A stretch of 64,000 nt of DNA from JAAYCI01 sp964370165 (lineage in GTDB: Bacteria > Bacillota > Clostridia > Oscillospirales > Ruminococcaceae). The notes below the pieces were generated by a model, which saw only the letters and a program-made list of their open reading frames with translations, was not told the origin of the DNA and searched no databases. The DNA is taken from assembly GCA_964370165.1 (NCBI GenBank), contig CAYJIG010000003.1:8818-72817 (forward strand), read 5' to 3'. Made by a program: the position numbers and the translations under genes. Of the stretch, positions 51,132 through 60,548 are shown in pieces. Each line of letters opens with the position of its first letter. Position 1 is the first letter of the stretch.

Positions 51132-51611
51132 ATGAAAGTACTGATTTTTTCCGACTCGCACCATCAAACAGCTAATATGATATCTGCTTTGGAAAAAGAA
51201 GCGGACAATGTCGATGCCTGTTTTTATTTAGGTGACGGTGCCAGTGATGTTCGTGTTATAGAACAAATGTATCCTTCACTTGCGCTATATGCCGTTCAAG
51301 GAAATTGTGATTTAGGTAGCACTTACCCAGTAGAAAAAAAAGTTACTTTAGGTGGACTGAATATATTTTACAGCCACGGCCACAAAACCTCTGTAAAGCG
51401 TGGATTTGATCTGCTATGGAAACGTGCCCGTAAGTTTAGGGCTAATGTTGCACTTTTTGGCCACACACACACACCTTATTACGAGTATAAAGACGGTATC
51501 CATCTGTTTAACCCGGGTTCTATCTCTTTGCCACACATGGGCCTGCCAACTTACGGGATATTGACCATTGAAGATAAAAAAGCCCAGTTTAACATATTTA
51601 ATATTTCTTAA
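51132..51611 (+). CDS. YfcE/MJ0936-type metallophosphoesterase
   Basis: 159 residues, single calcineurin-like domain: first metal block FSDSHHQTANM near 6, LGDGASD near 36 (GDxxxD pattern), QGNCD near 57 and GHTHTPYYEYKDGIHLFNPGSIS near 118-140. It is a broad phosphodiesterase whose natural substrate is uncertain. It begins one base after the rsmI stop and ends just before a bidirectional terminator. Confidence 0.92.
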   Translation: MKVLIFSDSHHQTANMISALEKEADNVDACFYLGDGASDVRVIEQMYPSLALYAVQGNCDLGSTYPVEKKVTLGGLNIFYSHGHKTSVKRGFDLLWKRARKFRANVALFGHTHTPYYEYKDGIHLFNPGSISLPHMGLPTYGILTIEDKKAQFNIFNIS

Positions 51612-51616
51612 TAGCA

Positions 51617-51652
51617 CAAAAAAACACCTCACCAACAGGTGAGGCGTTTTTT
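51617..51652. terminator. Bidirectional terminator between yfcE-like and csp genes
   Basis: CCTCACC (51627-51633) pairs with GGTGAGG (51638-51644) with an AACA loop, with A and T runs on the two flanks. It ends transcripts from both converging genes. Confidence 0.9.
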
Positions 51653-51666
51653 ACGGTTCAATTCAA

Positions 51667-51879
51667 TTAAACGGGTTGTACGTTAATTGCGCGCAGCTTT
51701 TCAGCATTTTTGGGGTCTTGTTCCACGTCATAAGTAACGTGTTGACCTTCTTGTAAGGTTTTGAATCCGTCAACCATGATGCTGGAGAAATGTACAAATA
51801 CATCGTCGCCGCCTTCGTCATTCGAGATAAATCCATAACCTTTGCTTTCGTTGAACCATTTAACAGTACCGTTGTTCAT
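51667..51879 (-). CDS. Cold-shock protein (CspA family)
   Basis: 70 residues from the ATG at 51879 (GGGAGG just upstream); the frame is open further but not in the family. RNP1 is KGYGFIS and RNP2 is DVFVHFS. A 5' untranslated region of about 125 bases separates it from a consensus promoter, as is typical of cold-shock genes whose mRNA folding controls translation. It binds single-stranded RNA and DNA. Confidence 0.95.
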   Translation of the reverse strand: MNNGTVKWFNESKGYGFISNDEGGDDVFVHFSSIMVDGFKTLQEGQHVTYDVEQDPKNAEKLRAINVQPV

Positions 51880-52011
51880 GATGGTACCTCCCACAATATT
51901 TTTGTATTTCTCCTGCCACGCACAAAAAAACACATCGTGCCACGCCATGAAACAAACTCATGATTGACAACAATGTGTGAATCAGGGTCGTACATTCAAA
52001 ACACTACTGGG

Positions 52012-52040
52012 ATTATATCACTCCTACTCCAAAATGTAAA
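52012..52040 (-). promoter_or_regulatory. Promoter of the cold-shock gene
   Basis: Minus strand: -35 TTTACA (52040-52035), 17-bp spacer, -10 TATAAT (52017-52012), perfect at -10. It starts mRNA near 52005, leaving a long 5' leader before the ATG at 51879. Confidence 0.85.
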
Positions 52041-52228
52041 GCCTTTATTGGTTATTTTTGTAAAAACTCACAAGTAAGCAATTTTACTGACCTTTTTGTT
52101 GTGCGCCATGCTACAATAATATATGATTTTTGGCGCTTTCTTGTTCTGTTTTTTTGTTGTGAATTTATATTTTATGCTGAAAAATATGTCTAAACAGGCA
52201 ATTATTAACTACTGTGGAGGTGTTTTTG

Positions 52229-52645
52229 ATGAAAAGCTATCGCAAAGAACTTACTTTTCACCTTAAGTCACGTCGTGGCCTGGTGAACATTACCAGGGAT
52301 GTTCAGAACACTATTAACGAAAGTGGTGTTAAAGAAGGAATGGTTCTTGTAAACGCCATGAACATCACCGCAAGTGTGTTTATCAACGATGATGAAAGCG
52401 GTTTGCATCATGATTACGAAGTGTGGCTGGAAAAGCTTGCCCCGGAAAAGCCCTATTCTCAGTATCAGCACAATGGATATGAGGATAATGCCGACGCACA
52501 TTTGAAACGCACTGTAATGGGCCGCGAAACAGTGGTCGCTATCACAAACGGGCGTCTGGATTTTGGCACATGGGAGCAAATTTTTTATTTTGAGTTTGAC
52601 GGCAAGCGTGATAAACGTGTACTTATTAAAATTATCGGCGATTAA
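52229..52645 (+). CDS. YjbQ-family protein (secondary thiamine-phosphate synthase)
   Basis: 138 residues from the ATG at 52229 (GGAGG at 52216-52220); a GTG 15 bases earlier is less likely. GLVNITRDVQNTINESG near 17-33 and DNADAHLKRTVMGRE near 91-105, where AHL and related residues form the putative metal or phosphate site, and RLDFGTWEQIFYFEFDGKRDKRVLIKI near 112-136 all match. E. coli YjbQ shows weak thiamine-phosphate synthase activity; the true role is unknown. Confidence 0.9.
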   Translation: MKSYRKELTFHLKSRRGLVNITRDVQNTINESGVKEGMVLVNAMNITASVFINDDESGLHHDYEVWLEKLAPEKPYSQYQHNGYEDNADAHLKRTVMGRETVVAITNGRLDFGTWEQIFYFEFDGKRDKRVLIKIIGD

Positions 52646-52868
52646 TGTGTCTTATTTAGGTGATAATTTGCCGAAAATATGTGTTATTTTATTGAAATTA
52701 TTATACTTTACGATTGCATTTAAAATTATGTTTTGATATAATAGTGAATATATTGGAGATTTTGTCGATTAGATATTATTTGATCTCTAAAAAAACGTGG
52801 GTTTAATGAAATTGTATTTAAACCAAAATGGTGATATGTTTAATTTTCAGTAAAGTGAGGAAGGTTAT

Positions 52869-53648
52869 ATGAGCGCAAAAGATAATTTTGCACAAGCAAT
52901 GAAAGAGCTTTTGAACAACGGCGATGGCGATGCCAATACATCCGTGGATGAAAATACTATGCCTGATGATTTAACGGCTTTTGTTCAATCTGAAGTTGAT
53001 GTTGCTTTTGATGAAGAAACTACTTTATTTGCAGAGGTGGATGTGGAAGAAAATGTAGAGTTTTCTGATGCTTTTCCGACAGATCAACAGGAAAATTTAC
53101 CTGTTGAAGATAATTATGCTACAATGGAGGTGTCTCAAATAGACGCGATGAATAATGTTGGTGTGCCAAGCCCCGAAGGCATTATCACTGATGAAGTAAC
53201 CGTGATTGCTACCGGAACTGTGATTATTGGTGATTTATCCGTTGGCGGTGGATTATGCGTGAACGGCGAGATAAAAGGTAACCTGAAAGTAGCCGGTATG
53301 GTAGAGCTGAACGGTAAGGTTATCGGTGACATCGTGGCTTCAGACGCTGTGATTGTAAACAGCCGTGTACGTGGTAACCTAACTGTAGGAAACATGCTTT
53401 CCATGGACGGCAACTCTGTTGTTGCAGGCGATGTGGTTGCTCGCAATATTGATATCAACGGTAAAATCAAAGGTAACTTGACTGTAGAAGAGCGTGGCCA
53501 TTTCCAACAAAACGCTGTACTGTTGGGCAACCTTATCAGCGGTACTGTTATTATCGATGAGGGCGCAATGCTGAAAGGTGATATCTCTATCGCTAACATG
53601 CAACCCGAAAACATCGAAGTGGATGAGTCGGAATTTGACATTGATTAA
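52869..53648 (+). CDS. Bactofilin with long acidic N-terminal region
   Basis: 259 residues. The first ~105 are acidic and low complexity (many Asp, Glu, Val, Asn), not part of the bactofilin core. The rest is a right-handed beta-helix of short repeats: GTVIIGDLSVGGGLCVNGEIKGNLKV, then GKVIGDIVASDAVIVNSRVRGNLTVG and so on. Bactofilins form cytoskeletal filaments and position wall enzymes or spore components. No peptidase M23, usual in bactofilin operons of proteobacteria, is adjacent. Gap 52646-52868 holds only A/T-rich leader. Confidence 0.85.
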   Translation: MSAKDNFAQAMKELLNNGDGDANTSVDENTMPDDLTAFVQSEVDVAFDEETTLFAEVDVEENVEFSDAFPTDQQENLPVEDNYATMEVSQIDAMNNVGVPSPEGIITDEVTVIATGTVIIGDLSVGGGLCVNGEIKGNLKVAGMVELNGKVIGDIVASDAVIVNSRVRGNLTVGNMLSMDGNSVVAGDVVARNIDINGKIKGNLTVEERGHFQQNAVLLGNLISGTVIIDEGAMLKGDISIANMQPENIEVDESEFDID

Positions 53649-53680
53649 GCTTTAATTTTGTAATTGTTTGTGATTACTGC

Positions 53681-53710
53681 AAAAACAGTGAGGATACTCA
53701 CTGTTTTTTT
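53681..53710 (+). terminator. Terminator of the bactofilin gene
   Basis: AAAAACAGTGAG / CTCACTGTTTTTTT with a GATA loop; typical intrinsic terminator. Confidence 0.9.
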
Positions 53711-53736
53711 GTGCGATAAATTTAATGCGCATATAT

Positions 53737-53778
53737 AAAGGCTGAGAGCAGAAAGTTCATTCCTGTTTCTCAGCCTTT
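53737..53778 (-). terminator. Hairpin downstream of the glycosidase gene
   Basis: AAAGGCTGAGA (53737-53747) pairs perfectly with TCTCAGCCTTT (53768-53778), loop of 20. On the minus strand it follows the gene ending at 53810, but the U tract is short, so termination is uncertain. Confidence 0.5.
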
Positions 53779-53809
53779 GAATATTTTTATGAGAATTACA
53801 AAATTATAT

Positions 53810-55207
53810 TTACTGTAAAACGCTGGTTAATGCCGCTACTTCTGATGCAGAAAGGCTATCATTTTCTTGGTACAGATGATCATATCGGAATAATGCCATG
53901 CCTGAAAAACCTTCCACTGTTCTAAGGTGTGTTACCATGTCGGCAAGGTTATTCCCCGATTCCCATTCTGACTGGTCGTTGCTGCCGCCGTCGCCAAAGC
54001 CTGCTCTGCTACCGTCACTTTGCAGCTCTCCTATACGATACGCCGCAAGGCCTGCATACAAATATATATTTTCTTGGCGTGGATAAGACGCCCACTCGGC
54101 CGAAATATTTGCAAAAGCATAGTCATCTCTGCCGCTTTGGGTGAGGTAGTTAAATCCCCAATACAGCTGCGGCATCACATAATCGGTATACCCATTATTG
54201 CTCATCCATTCGTTCACATCGGCATACATCATGTTGTAGTTGTTGTCGTTGTTTCCCTGCACTGATACTCCAAAACTGACGCTGGGATTTGTGGCTTTCA
54301 CTGCGGTGTACACAGCTTGCATCATTGTGTTTATATTTTCTCTGCGCCATGCGGCAAGGTCTTGGCTTGCATCACCCGCAGCTGCGAATGTATCTGCATC
54401 AAATGTTTCATCGGCCGATTCCGGGTAAAAGTAATCATCGAAGTGTATTCCATCCACTTCATAATTTTGTATGATTTCTTCGACGCCGTCTACAATCAAC
54501 TCATTTACTTCCGCAACGCCCGGATCATACCACATCTGACCGCCAACTTCCCGTACCCATGTGGGATTCAGCGACGCGGGGTTATCCGCCGACAATGCAT
54601 CAGGACCGTTTGTTGGATGTGCAACACGATAAGGGTTTATCCACGCTTCCAGCCTAAGGCCTCGACTGTGTGCCTCTTCCACCATCACTGTGAGCGGATC
54701 AAAGCCCGGGTCTTCACCCTGCGTACCACTGATTATATGACTGTATGGGAAAATCGTACTGGAATAAAGGGCATCTCCAAACGGTCGCACCGCCGCAATA
54801 ATAGTGTTTATACCCATATTTTTACAGTTTTCAAACATTGTGCCAACTTCTATACGGAAAGCATCTTCGCTACTGAAATCCACACTTTGCCATTCGAGGA
54901 ATGATATCCACATGGCGTTCATCTCGCTTGGCAAAGCTAGGGCAGTATACCCGCTTTGTGGCTGGGTTGATGCGTCACTTTGACTCTGGCTTTGTGCTGG
55001 GTCTGACGATACCGCCGGCAACGACGAGGCAGGAGATGATTCTACCACAATCGCTGAAGATATATCATCTGATGAAAAGTCAAAAATAGAAACATCTGCG
55101 CCCGCCAACATGGCGGCTAGTGCCCCAACAAAAATTCCTGCAACAATTACCACAGGTATTAATATCGCTGTTATAATTTTACCTGTATTGCGTTTTCTAT
55201 GCCTCAT
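53810..55207 (-). CDS. GHL10/DUF187-type glycosyl-hydrolase-like protein, membrane-anchored
   Basis: 465 residues. One N-terminal membrane segment (about 12-34), an Asp/Ser/Gln-rich linker to ~90 and a TIM-barrel glycosidase-like domain. It opens ALPSEMNAMWISFLEWQS and includes NTIIAAVRPFGDALY near 134-148, WINPYRV near 189-195, and DGIHFDDYFYPES near 252-264, where Asp residues may be catalytic. Members cleave cell-wall or related glycans, and this one is tethered outside the cell. No neighbouring partner gene is visible. Confidence 0.85.
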   Translation of the reverse strand: MRHRKRNTGKIITAILIPVVIVAGIFVGALAAMLAGADVSIFDFSSDDISSAIVVESSPASSLPAVSSDPAQSQSQSDASTQPQSGYTALALPSEMNAMWISFLEWQSVDFSSEDAFRIEVGTMFENCKNMGINTIIAAVRPFGDALYSSTIFPYSHIISGTQGEDPGFDPLTVMVEEAHSRGLRLEAWINPYRVAHPTNGPDALSADNPASLNPTWVREVGGQMWYDPGVAEVNELIVDGVEEIIQNYEVDGIHFDDYFYPESADETFDADTFAAAGDASQDLAAWRRENINTMMQAVYTAVKATNPSVSFGVSVQGNNDNNYNMMYADVNEWMSNNGYTDYVMPQLYWGFNYLTQSGRDDYAFANISAEWASYPRQENIYLYAGLAAYRIGELQSDGSRAGFGDGGSNDQSEWESGNNLADMVTHLRTVEGFSGMALFRYDHLYQENDSLSASEVAALTSVLQ

Positions 55208-55325
55208 AAATCCTCCATTAGGCCAATTTTGAGAATTATAAACAATATATTTTATTTTTTTAGATATTAATATGTCAAAATACTCATATATTACTATAAG
55301 TTTAAAATCATAAATAATATTAATT

Positions 55326-55865
55326 TTATTGCAATCGGCTTATATTTTCAGTATCTGACTTTGGAAATGTTTTTGATCTGCGCAGTAGGATAAAACAAGC
55401 AATAAATCTTGTGACCGACGTGATAACAAGGGCAACGCCCAAAACTCGCAACGTGTTTTCTTCAAAGTAGTTTACAATGGCCAGCGTACGAGCAACCGCA
55501 CTGATTATTTCGCCAATCAACAATATCGCCATCCATACTACGTCACCTTTTCGACGATATAAGGCAAACACGCCCGGCGTGACCACCAGCCAAAGCCAGT
55601 CTAGTGGTGGCAGGTTAAGGTTTGCAAGTAGCAAAACGAAAAACAGAAGGAATAATTTTCCACGCAGTTTTCTTTTTTCTTCGCCTTTTTCAACCAATCC
55701 TAAAAATAAAATCATGCCACCCATCAGCGCCAAAGTAGACATCTGAGCCCACGGTGCCGACACATTCCATACCGAATACAGTAACCCGTGAACCAGCGTG
55801 ACTACTGCTCCTGCTATGCCAAGGCTGAAACACGTATTGTATGTAAAAATCCGTTTTTTAAGCAA
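55326..55865 (-). CDS. Small integral membrane protein of unknown function
   Basis: 179 residues with about five or six hydrophobic segments, arranged with a charged loop (EKGEEKRKLRGK near 60-71) after the second segment and a basic, polar C-terminus. I do not recognise a family. The start at 55865 gives a short basic N-terminus before the first segment. It lies between the glycosidase and the activase genes on the minus strand, with a 118-bp gap to the former. The 55866-56104 gap is A/T-rich; I see nothing recognisable in it. Confidence 0.6.
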   Translation of the reverse strand: MLKKRIFTYNTCFSLGIAGAVVTLVHGLLYSVWNVSAPWAQMSTLALMGGMILFLGLVEKGEEKRKLRGKLFLLFFVLLLANLNLPPLDWLWLVVTPGVFALYRRKGDVVWMAILLIGEIISAVARTLAIVNYFEENTLRVLGVALVITSVTRFIACFILLRRSKTFPKSDTENISRLQ

Positions 55866-56104
55866 TATAATTTCCTCCGAAAAGTTTCAATACATTAAAA
55901 TGTATGATAATTATAGCCTACAGGTTGCATTGATAGCAAGCACATGTCTTCCTCTACATAAAATTTCACATTGTAGATACTTTTACTTACTATACAATTA
56001 GTTCAAAATATGTTACCATATTCTCTGTATGTAGCTTAAATAATATAGACGAATAATATTACTTTTATTATAAATTAATGCTCGTAGGAAGGAAAGGATT
56101 CAGC

Positions 56105-59059
56105 ATGAAGCTTGGGCTGGATATAGGATCGACCACCATAAAATGTGTGGTGCTTGATGATTCGGGTGCTTTGATATATCAAAGCTATGAACGGCATTTT
56201 TCTCACATCGAGGAAAAAGCATTAGAGTTGTTGGTAGCGCTTGAGGAAAAGTTTGGCGATGTTTCTTTCGATATGGCCGTTTCCGGGAGTGCCGGAATGG
56301 GATTTGCAAACGCTTGCAACGTGCCTTTTGTTCAGGAAGTGTTTGCCACACGTATAGCCGCACGAAGCATGGACCCCGATACAGATGTTATTGTGGAACT
56401 GGGCGGCGAAGACGCTAAGATTTTGTTTTTATCAAACGGTGTGGAAGTACGCATGAACGGTAGTTGTGCCGGTGGTACCGGTGCTTTTATTGATCAAATG
56501 GCTACACTTTTGAAAATCTCACCGGATGAACTGAATGAAAAAGCTAAAGGTCAGGAAAAAATCTATACCATTGCATCTCGTTGTGGCGTGTTTGCTAAAA
56601 CAGATGTACAGCCACTGCTGAACCAAGGTGCACGCGTGGAAGATGTGTCGGCATCTATTTTATACAGTGTGGTAAACCAGACTATTGCAGGTCTGGCGCA
56701 AGGCAGAAAAATCGACGGACAGGTGTTATATCTTGGCGGCCCGCTGACATTTTTAAGTGAACTGCGTGTAGCGTTTGACCGTGTTTTGAAGGTGGAAGGC
56801 CGTCTGCCGGAAGCTAGCTTATACTTTGTTTCTATTGGTGCGGCTTTATACTCAGACGAAAGCTTCACCATTTCACTGCTACGTGACCGCCTGGCCGCAG
56901 CAAAAGGAATGACCGCCAGCTACGAGCATGTGGCACCACTTTTTAAAGATAAGCAAGATTATACAGACTTTCTAAAACGCCATGAAAAAGCACGAGTGCA
57001 AGTAGGTCAGATGGAAGGTTTTTCCGGCCGTGCCCACATGGGTATCGACGCCGGCAGTACCACCGTGAAAACAGTGCTTATCAGCGACGACGGCGAACTA
57101 CTGAATACCACATATCAGCCAAACGCCGGCAATCCCGTGCCTTTGGTTCGTGAATCGCTTTTGAAAATGTATGAAGCTTGCCCAAACATGAAACTTGCGT
57201 CGGTTACCACCACGGGTTACGGCGAGGCACTATGTAAAGCGGCTTTTCACGCAGATTACAGCCTGGTGGAGACCATGGCTCACTTTTTGGCGGCAAAGTT
57301 TTTCGAGCCAAATGTAGATTTCATCATTGATATCGGCGGCCAAGACATGAAGTGCTTCAAGATAGAAGACGGTGCTGTATCGGACATATTTTTGAACGAG
57401 GCATGCTCTTCAGGATGCGGTAGCTTTTTACAAACATTCTCCGAGGCACTGGGCCAAGACGTACGTGAGTTTGCAAAGATGGGCCTGTTTGGCGATGCAC
57501 CGGTAGAGCTGGGCAGCAGATGCACTGTGTTTATGAACTCTTCAGTAAAACAAGCGCAGAAAGACGGTGCTTCTCTTCAAAATATTTCAGCAGGATTAGC
57601 AATATCTGTAGTTAAGAACGCGCTATATAAAGTTATTCGTGCTTCTTCTCCACAAGAGCTAGGTAAAAATGTTGTGGTACAGGGCGGCACGTTTTACAAC
57701 GATGCCGTGCTTCGCGCTTTTGAAATAGAAATGGGTATGGAAGTAATCCGCCCATCTATTGCAGGCTTGATGGGTGCATTCGGTGCGGCACTTTATGGTA
57801 AAAGCAAGGCAAAGCAAGACAAAACATCGACAGCTTTGACAAAAGAAGAAGTTGAAAACCTTACACATAATGTAAAAACAACCAACTGCAAACTGTGTAC
57901 CAACAATTGTAGCTTGACGATAAATACTTTTTCGGGTGATCGTCGTTATATTTCAGGAAACAGATGTGATAGGCCTGTTACCAAACGCTCGGCAGACGAC
58001 GGTATGAATATTTATGACTATAAGTTAGAACTGCTTGATTCATACGAGCAAGAAAATTCAGCTGTGGCCACACGTGGTAAAATCGGAATACCCATGGCTT
58101 TGAACTTTTTTGAAACCTATCCATTCTGGCACAAGTTTTTTACACAGCTGGGTTTTGAAGTGGTTAAAAGCCCTCACTCCAGCAGGAAACTTTATTTTTC
58201 AGGCCAAGCCACCATTCCGTCTGACACTGTGTGCTATCCGGCAAAGCTGGTGCACGGGCATATCCGTGCTTTATGTGACAGGGATGATATCGACACTATA
58301 TTCTATCCATGCATGAGCTACAATATCGATGAAGGCAAAAGCGATAACTGCTATAACTGCCCTGTGGTGGCATATTATCCTGAAATCATCAAGTCCAGCT
58401 GCCAGGAGCTTTCGGGTAAAACATTTATTTATGACTATGTGGGTATACATCGTCGGAAAGATTTCACCAAAAAAATGACCGGTATTTTAGCCCAGTATTT
58501 TGACGGTATATCGCAAAAAGAAATCACAACCGCGACAGACGCCGCATACATTGCTTATGAAGAATACTTACAGCTTATCAGGAAACGTGGCGAGGAAATT
58601 ATTGCCGCTGCTCGCAAAGAAAACAAGCCTATTATTGTGCTGGCGGGCCGGCCTTATCATGTTGACAATGAAGTGAACCACGGTATCGACAGGCTGATTA
58701 CCGGGCTGGGCGTAGCTGTTATCAGTGAAGACTGCATATCGCATACCGGCGAAAGACCTCCGGCGGGAGTGCTAAACCAATGGACATATCATGCGCGTTT
58801 ATATTCGGCGGCAAAAACTATAACCAAACACAAAGACATGAATCTTGTGCAGTTGGTGAGTTTTGGATGTGGACTGGACGCTGTAACAACCGACGAAGTA
58901 CGAGATATTTTACATGAAGGCGGCAAATTATATACACAAATCAAAATTGACGAAATTGCAAATCTTGGCGCTGTAAACATCCGCTTACGCAGTTTATTGG
59001 CTGCGCTGGAGCAACAAGACGAAAAAGATGATGCAAAAAAGGCAGGTGATTCGGCATGA
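56105..59059 (+). CDS. Tandem acyl-CoA dehydratase activase with dehydratase-like domain (HgdC/BadG-type, DUF2229)
   Basis: 984 residues from the ATG at 56105 (AAAGGA 8 bp upstream). Two ATPase activase domains in tandem: GLDIGSTTIKCVV near 3-15 with Cys cluster ligands CAGGTGAF and RCGVFAKTDVQ, and a second starting GIDAGSTTVKTVL near 314 with CSSGCGSF and RCTVFMNSSVKQ. The last ~390 residues resemble DUF2229 (CYPAKLVHGH, CMSYN..NCYNCPVV, GRPYHVDNEVNHGIDR). In related bacteria the whole is one ~1400-residue protein joined to the following 440-residue part. Such proteins donate an energised electron to 2-hydroxyacyl-CoA dehydratases. Function here unknown. Confidence 0.85.
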   Translation: MKLGLDIGSTTIKCVVLDDSGALIYQSYERHFSHIEEKALELLVALEEKFGDVSFDMAVSGSAGMGFANACNVPFVQEVFATRIAARSMDPDTDVIVELGGEDAKILFLSNGVEVRMNGSCAGGTGAFIDQMATLLKISPDELNEKAKGQEKIYTIASRCGVFAKTDVQPLLNQGARVEDVSASILYSVVNQTIAGLAQGRKIDGQVLYLGGPLTFLSELRVAFDRVLKVEGRLPEASLYFVSIGAALYSDESFTISLLRDRLAAAKGMTASYEHVAPLFKDKQDYTDFLKRHEKARVQVGQMEGFSGRAHMGIDAGSTTVKTVLISDDGELLNTTYQPNAGNPVPLVRESLLKMYEACPNMKLASVTTTGYGEALCKAAFHADYSLVETMAHFLAAKFFEPNVDFIIDIGGQDMKCFKIEDGAVSDIFLNEACSSGCGSFLQTFSEALGQDVREFAKMGLFGDAPVELGSRCTVFMNSSVKQAQKDGASLQNISAGLAISVVKNALYKVIRASSPQELGKNVVVQGGTFYNDAVLRAFEIEMGMEVIRPSIAGLMGAFGAALYGKSKAKQDKTSTALTKEEVENLTHNVKTTNCKLCTNNCSLTINTFSGDRRYISGNRCDRPVTKRSADDGMNIYDYKLELLDSYEQENSAVATRGKIGIPMALNFFETYPFWHKFFTQLGFEVVKSPHSSRKLYFSGQATIPSDTVCYPAKLVHGHIRALCDRDDIDTIFYPCMSYNIDEGKSDNCYNCPVVAYYPEIIKSSCQELSGKTFIYDYVGIHRRKDFTKKMTGILAQYFDGISQKEITTATDAAYIAYEEYLQLIRKRGEEIIAAARKENKPIIVLAGRPYHVDNEVNHGIDRLITGLGVAVISEDCISHTGERPPAGVLNQWTYHARLYSAAKTITKHKDMNLVQLVSFGCGLDAVTTDEVRDILHEGGKLYTQIKIDEIANLGAVNIRLRSLLAALEQQDEKDDAKKAGDSA

Positions 59060-60378
59060 ATGATGTGTATAAAGAATTTCAAAAAGGTGCCGGAATACCT
59101 GTATTAGCCGATAGTAAGGCTTATCCAAAATTTACCGCCGACATGAAAGAAACCCACACCATCTTGTTCCCACAAATGGCGCCGATTCATTTTGCCATGT
59201 TAGGTGCGGCGTTTCAGCTGGATGGATATAACACCGTAGTACTTGAAAATGGTGGACCCGAGGTGGCTCAAGAAGGGTTAAAATATGTGCATAACGACAC
59301 CTGCTATCCTGCTTTGCTGGTTATCGGGCAGTTTATCGACGCACTGAAAAGTGGAAAATATGACTTAGAGCGCACTGCTTTATTAATCACCCAAACAGGT
59401 GGCGGGTGCAGGGCATCTAACTATATACATTTATTGCGAAAGGCTTTGCGCAAGTCAGGGTTTGGTAATGTGCCTGTACTTAGCCTAAACTTTTCGGGCC
59501 TTGAAAAAGATACCAGTCTTAAATTTACTATACCTCTGATTCGCAGGGCTGTGGCGGCTTTGTTTTATGGCGACCAATTGATGTCGCTGGCAAATCAGCT
59601 TAGGCCTTATGAAAACAACAAAGGTAGCGTGGATGCTCTGATTGAAAAATGGCAAAAAAATATTATACAGCAGTTTAAACAACACCGTGGTGTGTCCACT
59701 CGTGACATGAAAAAGAACTTTGCCGCTATTGCCAAGGACTACGCCGAGGTGGATGTGACTAAAGTTCCAAAAGTGAAAGTGGGTATAGTGGGGGAGATAT
59801 ATGTCAAATATTCTCCGCTGGGTAACAGCGACCTGGAAGCATTCTTGGCTTCTGAAGATTGCGAGGTAAACATGCCCGGCCTCCTTGGATTTATTCAATA
59901 CTCAATTGTCAACGGAATAGTAGACAGAGACTTATATGGTGGCAACAAAATAGTTCGGCATATATATAAAATGGTGCTGGACTACACCACTCGTATTGAA
60001 AAACTGATGATCGCCTCTATAAAAAAATATCCGAATTTAAATGCGCCCGGCCTGTTTGAGCATACTATGTCTCTGCATAAAGGATTTATCGGCCTTGGTG
60101 CAAAAATGGGCGAGGGCTGGCTTTTAACCAGTGAAATGGTGGAGCTGGTGAAGAGTGGATACCCAAACATTGTTTGTGCTCAGCCATTCGGTTGTCTGCC
60201 AAACCATATTGTGGGCAAGGGCATGATATCTAAAATACGCGCAGAATTTCCCGAGGCAAATATCACGCCTATTGATTATGATCCTTCCGCCACTAAGGTT
60301 AACCAAGAAAATCGCATAAAGCTGATGATAGCCGTGGCTAAAGAACGCCTTGAGGAAAATGCGATTTCTCAAAACTAA
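59056..60378 (+). CDS. HgdB-like 2-hydroxyacyl-CoA dehydratase subunit (C-terminal half of a split fusion)
   Basis: 440 residues. Overlaps the preceding gene by 4 bp. Cysteine motifs HNDTCYPALLVIGQFIDAL near 75-93 and QTGGGCRASNYIHLLRKAL near 114-132, then GEIYVKYSPLGNSDLEAFLA near 246-265 (the HgdB-like nucleotide/Fe-S region) and CAQPFGCLPNHIVGKG near 374-389. Together with the upstream 984-residue protein it covers what is often a single large polypeptide. The substrate is unknown, and no CoA-transferase or dehydratase genes are adjacent. Confidence 0.85.
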   Translation: MNDVYKEFQKGAGIPVLADSKAYPKFTADMKETHTILFPQMAPIHFAMLGAAFQLDGYNTVVLENGGPEVAQEGLKYVHNDTCYPALLVIGQFIDALKSGKYDLERTALLITQTGGGCRASNYIHLLRKALRKSGFGNVPVLSLNFSGLEKDTSLKFTIPLIRRAVAALFYGDQLMSLANQLRPYENNKGSVDALIEKWQKNIIQQFKQHRGVSTRDMKKNFAAIAKDYAEVDVTKVPKVKVGIVGEIYVKYSPLGNSDLEAFLASEDCEVNMPGLLGFIQYSIVNGIVDRDLYGGNKIVRHIYKMVLDYTTRIEKLMIASIKKYPNLNAPGLFEHTMSLHKGFIGLGAKMGEGWLLTSEMVELVKSGYPNIVCAQPFGCLPNHIVGKGMISKIRAEFPEANITPIDYDPSATKVNQENRIKLMIAVAKERLEENAISQN

Positions 60379-60548
60379 TTTTATTAAATACTGCTATAAG
60401 CTTTTTTCAGCGTTATTTAAAGCTTCAAAATGATACATCTCAACGTTTTTTATAAGTTCTTTTTTATTTGATAAACTTTTAACTTTTAACTAAAACTATT
60501 ATTGTATAGTAATAGTTACTAATATGTGTTTTAACTGGGGGTCTTTTT

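Noticed and set aside
55866..56104. Possible riboswitch or small RNA upstream of the activase gene
   Set aside because: The 239-bp gap is A/T-rich and I found no paired stems beyond chance or any recognisable motif.
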